Shown piece after piece: positions 1 through 4,517 of a DNA stretch of 7,145 nt. The translations under genes were made by a program, and so were the position numbers. The notes below the pieces were generated by a model. The model was not told the DNA's origin and made no database searches. It saw only the letters and a list, made by a program, of their open reading frames with translations. This stretch comes from Streptosporangiaceae bacterium (GTDB lineage Bacteria; Actinomycetota; Actinomycetes; Streptosporangiales; Streptosporangiaceae), in NCBI GenBank assembly GCA_030040815.1, contig JASHSZ010000099.1, positions 1 through 7,145 on the forward strand, in the 5' to 3' direction. Positions within the stretch are counted from its first letter, which is position 1, and the number at the start of each line of letters is the position of its first letter.

Positions 1-1
1 G

Positions 2-112
2 GCGGGCCCCGGCTGCGTGCTGTGCTCGCCCGCGGCGACGACCGACCCGACAGTGGCGGCGGAGTTGCTCAGCGCCGTCTTCGCCAGCAGGTTGTTGAAC
101 GCTGGCCGCTAG
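2..112 (+). CDS. C-terminal fragment of an unrecognised protein (5' end outside window)
   Basis: This reading frame is open from the window edge to a TAG at 110-112 and gives 36 residues. Nearly every third codon position is G or C, which is the signature of a genuine gene in this genome and is absent in the other two plus frames. The tail contains a Cys-x-x-Cys pair near its visible start (CVLC), then an Ala/Leu-rich stretch that would form a helix. I do not recognise the family from this fragment. The stop lies 9 bp before the GTG of the hydrolase gene on the same strand, so the two are probably co-transcribed. Confidence 0.6.
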   Translation, partial: AGPGCVLCSPAATTDPTVAAELLSAVFASRLLNAGR

Positions 113-121
113 GCTGCCGGG

Positions 122-727
122 GTGGAGATCAGCACGCAGGCAGGCCCCGCGCGGGTCGAGATTGACCGCCCCCCGGCGGCCGCGTTCCTGATCGCTCTCA
201 CCCATGGCGCTGGCGGAGGCGTGGCCAGCAAGGACCTGCTCGCTGTCCGCGACGCTTGTCTGCGGCTCGGCGGAGTGGTTGCTCGTGTACTGCAGCCGTA
301 CCGGGTCCGCGGCGCGCGGGCTCCAGGCGCGCCCGGCCCGCAGGACGCCGCGTGGCTGGAGATAGTCGCCCGGCTGCGCCAGGACCATCCGGACTTGCCG
401 CTGACTCAGGGCGGGCGCAGCAACGGCGCCAGGGTGGCTTGCCGCACGGCACGGGACGCGAGTGCCAGGGCAGTGGTCGCGCTGGCCTTCCCGCTGCACC
501 CGCCGGGCCGGCCGGAGCAGAGCCGGGCAGCCGAGCTCCGGCAGGCGGGCACCGACGTCCTCGTGGTCAACGGGGAACTAGACCCGTTCGGCATCCCGGA
601 CGGGCGTGACGCCACGCGCGTCATCGTCCTGCCAGGAGAGACTCACGCCCTGAGTAAGGACCCGGCGGCGGTCGGCGCGGCGGTCGGCGAGTGGCTCGCG
701 ACGCTGCCCTTCCTGCGACAGGCCTGA
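122..727 (+). CDS. KANL3/Tex30-type alpha/beta hydrolase (dienelactone hydrolase-like)
   Basis: This 201-residue protein is a compact single-domain alpha/beta hydrolase, about the usual length for the bacterial KANL3/Tex30 group. Seen in sequence: an oxyanion-hole segment LTHGAGGG (residues 27-33), a nucleophile elbow GGRSNGARVA with Ser100, an acid after a beta strand (VVNGELDPFG, Asp154), and a histidine near the C-terminus (GETHALSKD, His175). The Ser-Asp-His triad is therefore complete. There is no signal peptide or membrane segment, so it should be cytoplasmic. The substrate of this family is not established; a small ester, thioester or acyl substrate is only a guess. The GTG at 122 is chosen because it lies 9 bp after the upstream stop and the N-terminus begins just before the first predicted strand. 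The Shine-Dalgarno match is weak, which fits translational coupling. Confidence 0.85.
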   Translation: MEISTQAGPARVEIDRPPAAAFLIALTHGAGGGVASKDLLAVRDACLRLGGVVARVLQPYRVRGARAPGAPGPQDAAWLEIVARLRQDHPDLPLTQGGRSNGARVACRTARDASARAVVALAFPLHPPGRPEQSRAAELRQAGTDVLVVNGELDPFGIPDGRDATRVIVLPGETHALSKDPAAVGAAVGEWLATLPFLRQA

Positions 728-762
728 ACGCTCTGCTGGGCCTGCGATAGGCACGGTAGGGG

Positions 763-789
763 TGACCGGCAGACAAGACCACCCGGTCA
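763..789 (+). terminator. Possible stem-loop terminator downstream of the hydrolase gene
   Basis: A perfect 7-bp stem, TGACCGG (763-769) with CCGGTCA (783-789), encloses a 13-nt loop. It begins 35 bp after the hydrolase stop in a convergent region. There is no T-run, which is common for actinobacterial terminators but makes the call uncertain. Confidence 0.3.
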
Positions 790-827
790 GTGCGGCCCTG
801 GCTAGGGTGAGCCCCTTGCAGGGCAGC

Positions 828-841
828 CAACAGCGCTGTTG
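828..841. promoter_or_regulatory. Perfect 14-bp palindrome in the convergent intergenic region
   Basis: CAACAGCGCTGTTG reads identically on both strands with no central gap. A dimeric DNA-binding protein could use it, or it could form a short 5-bp RNA hairpin with a GCGC loop. It does not sit in front of any start codon I support, so a role as operator is unproven. It ends four bases before the first copy of the 23-bp direct repeat. Confidence 0.3.
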
Positions 842-844
842 AGG

Positions 845-867
845 CGAGCTGGCTGAGCGACCGTGGC
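845..867 (+). repeat. Direct repeat, copy 1 (23 bp)
   Basis: The first 15 bases, CGAGCTGGCTGAGCG, are identical to 916-930; over 23 bases the two copies match at 21 positions. The copies are 71 bp apart in the same orientation, in non-coding sequence between two convergent genes. Confidence 0.6.
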
Positions 868-915
868 CTGCGGCGGGCCAAGAACGCCGTCGCGCAGCCG
901 ACACCCGCGGCGAAA

Positions 916-938
916 CGAGCTGGCTGAGCGGCGGTGGC
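916..938 (+). repeat. Direct repeat, copy 2 (23 bp)
   Basis: This is the second copy of the 845-867 repeat, with differences only at the 16th and 18th bases. It ends 21 bp before the terminator-like hairpin at 960-976. I see no transposase, target duplication or tRNA nearby that would explain the pair. Confidence 0.6.
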
Positions 939-959
939 ACCGAGCGGCAGGGGCGGGAT

Positions 960-976
960 ACGGCCGACTCGGCCGT
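960..976 (-). terminator. Terminator-like hairpin after the DUF5999 gene
   Basis: ACGGCCG (960-966), a 3-nt loop and CGGCCGT (970-976) form a perfect 7-bp GC-rich stem. It starts 9 bp past the stop codon of the DUF5999 gene in the direction of its transcription. There is no U-tract. Since a hairpin works on both strands, it could also stop readthrough from the plus-strand hydrolase gene. Confidence 0.5.
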
Positions 977-985
977 CCCTGCGGC

Positions 986-1225
986 TCAGGCAGCCGGGAT
1001 GTGGGAGCTAGCTACGGTGGCGGGGCTTACTGGCTCTGGGAAGAGATCTGTGGGGCGGTGCGGGGGGATCGCAGTGCCACCAGGGAGGAGTTCCCCGGTG
1101 TCTTCGAAGACGACGATGCCGTTGCAGAGCAGGCTCCAGCCCTGCTCTGGGTGACTGACGACAGTGCGGGCCGCCTCGCGATCCGGTCCATCAGGATCCG
1201 GACACGTTGGCGTGTGCGGGCACAT
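986..1225 (-). CDS. DUF5999 family small Cys/His protein
   Basis: This 79-residue protein matches my recollection of the actinobacterial DUF5999 family: an N-terminal Met-Cys-x-His followed by a Pro/Cys segment, DREAAR (residues 15-20), SHPEQGWSLLCNG (24-36) and FEDTGELLP (40-48), then an IPPHRP segment (53-58). The function of the family is not known. Cys2, His4, Cys8, His25 and Cys34 are potential metal ligands, so a zinc- or iron-binding role is plausible but inferred. There is no signal peptide or membrane helix. The start is well supported by an AGGAGG seven bases upstream of the ATG. The final 20 or so residues, after HRP, are Pro/Ser/Ala-rich and longer than the tail I associate with this family. 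A longer plus-strand open frame over the same DNA lacks family resemblance and is rejected. Confidence 0.85.
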   Translation of the reverse strand: MCPHTPTCPDPDGPDREAARTVVSHPEQGWSLLCNGIVVFEDTGELLPGGTAIPPHRPTDLFPEPVSPATVASSHIPAA

Positions 1226-1232
1226 TCGCGTG

Positions 1233-1238
1233 CCTCCT
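1233..1238 (-). promoter_or_regulatory. Strong Shine-Dalgarno of the DUF5999 gene
   Basis: AGGAGG on the minus strand lies 7 nt before the ATG at 1225-1223. It fixes the start codon and supports a small gene that could otherwise be dismissed. Confidence 0.8.
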
Positions 1239-1263
1239 GTGCTTGCTGGGTTGTGCTCTTGAT

Positions 1264-1277
1264 CACAGACTACTGTG
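1264..1277 (-). promoter_or_regulatory. Inverted repeat over a possible -10 box of the DUF5999 gene
   Basis: On the minus strand CACAG-TAGT-CTGTG is a perfect 5-bp inverted repeat with a 4-nt centre. The TAGTCT inside it (1272-1267) fits the actinobacterial -10 pattern TANNNT and would leave a leader of roughly 35 nt before the ATG. A TTGGCG lies only 14 bp further upstream, a short spacing, so the promoter call is weak. An operator overlapping the -10 is the interpretation. Confidence 0.25.
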
Positions 1278-1383
1278 CCAGCGGAGCGCCAAGTGCCGAC
1301 ATGGCCCGTTGTGACTGTTTTTCGACTTGCGCTTTGTAGGTTTCATGTAGTCCATCCGGCGCCGCCAAACCTGCTGCCGGGCG

Positions 1384-1397
1384 GCCGCGACGGCGGC
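1384..1397 (-). terminator. Weak GC hairpin after the 143-aa gene
   Basis: GCCGC (1384-1388), loop GACG, GCGGC (1393-1397) lies just past the stop codon of the 143-aa gene. Alternative pairings with GCCGCC at 1361-1366 are possible. The stem is short and the local sequence is so GC-rich that chance pairing is likely. Confidence 0.2.
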
Positions 1398-1401
1398 GGT
1401 C

Positions 1402-1833
1402 TCAGGCGTGTTCGGTCGCCGGCAGGCGGGCAATCGCGATCCCGAGAGCGGCGGTCTCGGGACGGGGCGGGAACCCAGTCAGCCGGTGTGTCTCGCGCAG
1501 CGTCAGGAGCCGCTCGGCCTCGCGGGTCCAGGCTTGAACCGGCCCCGTGGCCATGGCCTTGCGCCGGTAAATCCGGTCGTCGTAGCCGCGCGGCCCGATC
1601 TCGGCGCGCTGCGCGGCGTAGGCGGCCCTGGTGGCGTCTGTCAGCGCCGTGTCGAGCGCGCGGGCAAGCGGGTACTGCACCGGGTCGGGCTCGGCGGCCG
1701 CCTGGGAGCGCCGGAACTGCTGCTCGGCGACCTGCGCATGGCTGAGCAGTTCGGGAAACCGCGCGGCGAGCGCCACGTCGGCGAGGTAGTTGGCTTCGGC
1801 TGCGGCGCTGATCTTGGCCTGACCCCTGTTCAC
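1402..1833 (-). CDS. Hypothetical 143-aa protein, family not recognised
   Basis: I do not recognise this protein. The frame is supported by consistent G/C at third positions from the GTG at 1833 to the TGA at 1402-1404; two overlapping frames, one on each strand, lack this pattern. The protein is Ala- and Arg-rich, has no cysteine, no signal peptide and no membrane segment, and most of it (residues 5-80 and 98-118) looks alpha-helical. A central segment, IGPRGYDDRIYRRKAM (79-94), is the most distinctive part. There is no Shine-Dalgarno before the GTG, but a TANNNT box sits 7 nt upstream, suggesting a leaderless message. It lies between the DUF6186 gene (69 bp upstream) and the DUF5999 gene (176 bp downstream) on the same strand. 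A function cannot be inferred. Confidence 0.65.
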   Translation of the reverse strand: MNRGQAKISAAAEANYLADVALAARFPELLSHAQVAEQQFRRSQAAAEPDPVQYPLARALDTALTDATRAAYAAQRAEIGPRGYDDRIYRRKAMATGPVQAWTREAERLLTLRETHRLTGFPPRPETAALGIAIARLPATEHA

Positions 1834-1840
1834 GGCGCAT

Positions 1841-1846
1841 AGCTTA
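1841..1846 (-). promoter_or_regulatory. -10 box of a possible leaderless promoter for the 143-aa gene
   Basis: TAAGCT on the minus strand ends 7 nt before the GTG start codon, placing the expected transcription start at or within a base or two of the initiation codon. The start has no Shine-Dalgarno. I find no good -35, which is often poorly conserved in actinobacteria. Confidence 0.4.
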
Positions 1847-1902
1847 GCGAAATCGCGCGACCAACCGCGTACCGGGCATTCTGACGGCGGCGGTGGCGGC
1901 GG

Positions 1903-2103
1903 TCAGCGGGCGAAGAAGTGCCAGCCAAGCCACAGCCAGCCGGCCAGGATCAGCGCCCGCCCGGCGCGCGGGCGCATGACGTAGCCGAGCCATTCGCTCA
2001 GGGTGGGGATCCGCCTGATCTTGTGCCGGCCGAGGATCTCGAGTGTGGCGAAGGCGGCGATCACGGCGACGAATCCGATGATGGTTATGGCTCTGCTGCT
2101 CAT
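1903..2103 (-). CDS. DUF6186 family two-helix membrane protein
   Basis: This 66-residue protein has two predicted membrane helices, residues 5-22 and 48-62, separated by a basic loop (GRHKIRR, 25-31) that should lie in the cytoplasm by the positive-inside rule. After the loop comes a conserved-looking segment, IPTLSEWLGYVM (32-43), then an Arg-Ala-Gly-Arg and the ending WLWLGWHFFAR (56-66). This architecture and ending match what I know as DUF6186, an actinobacterial family of unknown function. The ATG begins 4 nt after the stop of the 160-aa membrane-protein gene, so the two are probably translated from one message; the only ribosome-binding match is a GGTGA that overlaps the upstream stop codon. 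Its last 34 residues align without gaps to the end of that neighbour. Confidence 0.75.
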   Translation of the reverse strand: MSSRAITIIGFVAVIAAFATLEILGRHKIRRIPTLSEWLGYVMRPRAGRALILAGWLWLGWHFFAR

Positions 2104-2107
2104 AGGT

Positions 2108-2590
2108 TCACCGCTTCGCCAAAGCCCAGCCCGCCAGCAGCCACACGACGACAGCGGTGGCCTTGATCGGATGCGGCGCGATCAGCGGGTTGATGAGATC
2201 CGTCAGCGACGGGTGGGCCGGCGCCAAGCTGTCCCGGACGGCTGACGCCTCCCACTCGAACAGCAAGGCGATGCAGATGATCCAGTAGGAGAACCCGGCC
2301 ACGTCGACGGACTCCGGCGCCGGGATCCGCTCCGGCGGCCGGGCGAAAGCGATGACGCCCAGAACCGCGCCCGGCACCAGGACGCCGAGCAGGGCCCGGG
2401 CGCTGAAGGGGGCGGTGCCGCCGAGCAGCCAGGCGTAGCTGATCACGCCCGCGCCGATGATGGCATTGCGCGCTGAACGTGCGCCGAGGGGCAGCGGCCC
2501 TTCCGACGGCCGGCGGATGCGCAGCTGCTCGGGCGTCCGGGCCGAGCCTTCGGCCGCCGTACCGTTCGCGCCCGCGTTCCCAGCGGTCAT
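2108..2590 (-). CDS. Hypothetical four-helix membrane protein partnered with DUF6186
   Basis: This 160-residue protein has a hydrophilic N-terminus (1-40, rich in Gly, Ala and charged residues) and four hydrophobic segments at about 42-58, 64-82, 97-113 and 143-157. Its C-terminal part (HPSLTDL at 126-132, then a helix ending WLLAGWALAKR) resembles the C-terminus of the adjacent DUF6186 protein. I do not recognise a catalytic motif. I chose the ATG at 2590 over the GTG at 2596 because GGGAG sits 5 nt before the ATG, while for the GTG it would be too close. The stop lies 4 nt before the next start, implying coupling. A role as a membrane partner of the DUF6186 protein is inferred only from this arrangement and the shared module. 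Confidence 0.7.
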   Translation of the reverse strand: MTAGNAGANGTAAEGSARTPEQLRIRRPSEGPLPLGARSARNAIIGAGVISYAWLLGGTAPFSARALLGVLVPGAVLGVIAFARPPERIPAPESVDVAGFSYWIICIALLFEWEASAVRDSLAPAHPSLTDLINPLIAPHPIKATAVVVWLLAGWALAKR

Positions 2591-2610
2591 CTGCACTCCC
2601 GCTCAGCCAA

Positions 2611-2630
2611 CGACACTGTCGGCGGCAGTG
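2611..2630. promoter_or_regulatory. Short palindromes upstream of the membrane-protein pair
   Basis: CGACA-C-TGTCG (2611-2621) is an 11-bp palindrome with one central base, and CACTG (2614-2618) with CAGTG (2626-2630) forms an overlapping hairpin with a 7-nt loop. Both lie 20-40 bp before the ATG at 2590, where an operator or promoter would be expected. No convincing -10 was found. Confidence 0.25.
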
Positions 2631-2652
2631 CGGCACCCCGCGCGCTGTCCGC

Positions 2653-2678
2653 GAGCTGCCAGCGTAGCGAAGCAGCTC
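2653..2678 (-). terminator. Stem-loop terminator of the ABC exporter operon
   Basis: GAGCTGC (2653-2659) and GCAGCTC (2672-2678) form a perfect 7-bp stem with a 12-nt loop. It starts 6 bp past the stop codon of the second ABC gene, the right place for a terminator. There is no U-tract. Confidence 0.45.
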
Positions 2679-2684
2679 CGGTGC

Positions 2685-4517
2685 TCAGGCCAGGCTCTCC
2701 CGCCAGCCTGCGTGCAACGCCGCGTACTCGCCCGCCGCGGTCAGCAGCTCGGCGGGGGAGCCGTCCTCGATGATCCTGCCGTGCTCGAGCACGAGTACCC
2801 GGTCGGCGATGGCGACGGTCGACAGCCGGTGCGCGATGATGAGGGCGGTGCGCCCGGCCAGGATCGTCCGCAAAGCATTCTGCACGAGCCGCTCGCTCGG
2901 AATGTCGAGCAGCGACGTTGCCTCGTCGAGTACCAGCACTGCGGGCGCGGCGAGAAACGCGCGGGCAAAGGAGATCAGCTGGCGCTGGCCCGCCGACAGG
3001 CGGCCGCCGCTCTTGCCCACCTGCGCGTCGTAGCCGCCAGGCAGCGCCGAGATAAAGGCGTGCGCGCCGATTGCCGTCGCGGCCGCCTCGATCTCCGCTC
3101 GGCTCGCGCCGGGCTTGCCGAGCTCGATGTTGTCCGCGATCGACCCGGTGAACAGGTAGTTCTCCTGGGTAATGAGGACGACCTCGCGTCGCAGCGTGCG
3201 GTCGTCCAGCTGGCGTACGTCCACGCGGTCCAGCAGCACCCGACCGCCCTGGGGGTCGTAGAGCCGGGCAAGCAGCCGCGCGACCGTCGTCTTGCCCGCT
3301 CCCGTGCTGCCGACGAGCGCGACGGTCTGGCCCGCTGGGATCGTCAGCGTGAGGTCGGGCAGCACCGTGGCAGTCCGGTAGGCGAACCGGACGCCATCGA
3401 ACTGGACTTCCCTGCCGGGGACGCGCGCGCTGGGGGTGCCGAGGCCCACCGGGTCGGCCGGCTCGGGCACGCTCGGCGGCTCGTCGAGCACGCCGGAGAT
3501 CTTCTCGAGCGCCGCGGCTGCGGACTGGAAGGTGCTGTAGAACTGCGACAGGTCGATCAGCGGGTCGAAGAACCGCTGCAGGTAGAGCAGGAAGCTGACC
3601 AGCACGCCGACCAGCATCTCGTGGTCGATGACCCGGAACCCGCCGTAGAGCAAGACGGCGCCGATGGCCAGGTTGCCGACCAGCGTGACACCGGGGAAGA
3701 AGATGGCCAACAGCCGCTGGGACCACAGGGTGGCCTCCGCGTACTGCTGGTTCAGGCCGCCGAAGATCTCCTCGTTCCGCCGCTCCCGGCGAAACGCCTG
3801 GACCGCCTGGATGCCGCCGAAGGTCTCGACGAACTGAATGATCACCTGTGCGATCGTGGTCCTGGTCCGGCGGTAGGCCACGACGGACTCGCGCCGGAAC
3901 CAGGCCGACAGCCACGCCAGCGCCGGGAACCCCGCGAGCACCACCAGCGCGAGCTGCCAGTCGAGCAGCAGCATCCCGGCGCCGATGAGCAGCAGCGACA
4001 GCACCGCTGACACCAGCGAGGCGAGACCCTCGTCGAACATGTCGACGATCGAGTCGATGTCGGAGACCTGCCGGGATATCACCCGGCCCGACGTGTAGTG
4101 CTCGTGGAATGCCACCGGCAGCGCCTGGAAGTGCGCGAACAGCCGCCGCCGCAGCTCGAGCACCACCCGGCCGCCGAGACGGCCGATGCCCGCGATGTAG
4201 CCGCGGGTGGCGACGGCCTGGACCAGCACAGAGGCGACGAAGGCCGTGATGACCAGCGCCATCGGCCCGGCGTCGCGCGTGTGCTCGAGCTGCGGGATCC
4301 TATCGATGCCCACGCCGATGAGCCACGGGCCGGCCAGCGCCGCCAGCTGCGCGGCCACGATCAGCAGGAAGATCATCACAACCAGCCGACGGGACGGCCC
4401 GAGCAGGTTAGTGAGCAGGGCACGGGACCGGCGCCGCAGCAGCATGCTGAGCCTTCCGGTGATCTCGTCTTCCTGCTCGGCGGCGATGCCGCGCCAGGCC
4501 TGGGTTGCAGTCGTCAT
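2685..4517 (-). CDS. ABC half-exporter, subunit with catalytic glutamate (permease + ATPase)
   Basis: This 610-residue protein is a type IV (ABCB-like) half-exporter: a six-helix membrane domain (about 45-320, helices near 45-70, 85-108, 165-182, 185-205, 270-290 and 300-316) followed by an ATPase domain (370-600). ATPase motifs seen: A-loop Tyr380, Walker A GSTGAGKTT (403-411), Q-loop Gln451, signature LSAGQ (507-511), Walker B VLVLD (527-531) with catalytic Glu532, and switch His563. The signature has Ala in place of the usual first Gly. Its ATG overlaps the stop of the upstream ABC gene (ATGA), with GGAG 7 nt ahead, so it is translationally coupled to that subunit. The pair should form a heterodimer in the cytoplasmic membrane that exports a lipid, drug or other hydrophobic compound. 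The substrate cannot be told from the sequence. Confidence 0.93.
   Translation of the reverse strand: MTTATQAWRGIAAEQEDEITGRLSMLLRRRSRALLTNLLGPSRRLVVMIFLLIVAAQLAALAGPWLIGVGIDRIPQLEHTRDAGPMALVITAFVASVLVQAVATRGYIAGIGRLGGRVVLELRRRLFAHFQALPVAFHEHYTSGRVISRQVSDIDSIVDMFDEGLASLVSAVLSLLLIGAGMLLLDWQLALVVLAGFPALAWLSAWFRRESVVAYRRTRTTIAQVIIQFVETFGGIQAVQAFRRERRNEEIFGGLNQQYAEATLWSQRLLAIFFPGVTLVGNLAIGAVLLYGGFRVIDHEMLVGVLVSFLLYLQRFFDPLIDLSQFYSTFQSAAAALEKISGVLDEPPSVPEPADPVGLGTPSARVPGREVQFDGVRFAYRTATVLPDLTLTIPAGQTVALVGSTGAGKTTVARLLARLYDPQGGRVLLDRVDVRQLDDRTLRREVVLITQENYLFTGSIADNIELGKPGASRAEIEAAATAIGAHAFISALPGGYDAQVGKSGGRLSAGQRQLISFARAFLAAPAVLVLDEATSLLDIPSERLVQNALRTILAGRTALIIAHRLSTVAIADRVLVLEHGRIIEDGSPAELLTAAGEYAALHAGWRESLA

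Noticed and set aside
863..1339. Plus-strand open frame of 158 codons over the DUF5999 gene
   Set aside because: No family resemblance and no ribosome-binding site, while the minus strand carries a recognisable family with an optimal one.
1343..1840. Minus-strand frame starting at an ATG just upstream of the 143-aa gene
   Set aside because: Its translation is an Arg/Pro/Ala-rich low-complexity chain, and third-position bias favours the overlapping frame that starts at GTG 1833.
1882..1905. GGC-rich near-repeat flanked by TGAC and GTCA
   Set aside because: It is simple triplet-like GC sequence at the end of the DUF6186 gene; no function is needed to explain it.
2599..2609. Third partial match (11 bp, minus strand) to the 845/916 direct repeat
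   Set aside because: Eleven-base matches are expected several times by chance in 7 kb of GC-rich DNA, and this one lies in a ribosome-binding region.
2457..4010. Long plus-strand open frame (517 codons) opposite the 610-aa ABC gene and the 160-aa gene
   Set aside because: It is antisense to genes with complete family motifs, its composition is Gln/Arg/Asp-rich and low-complexity, and it crosses the stop and terminator region between genes. It is a GC-bias shadow.
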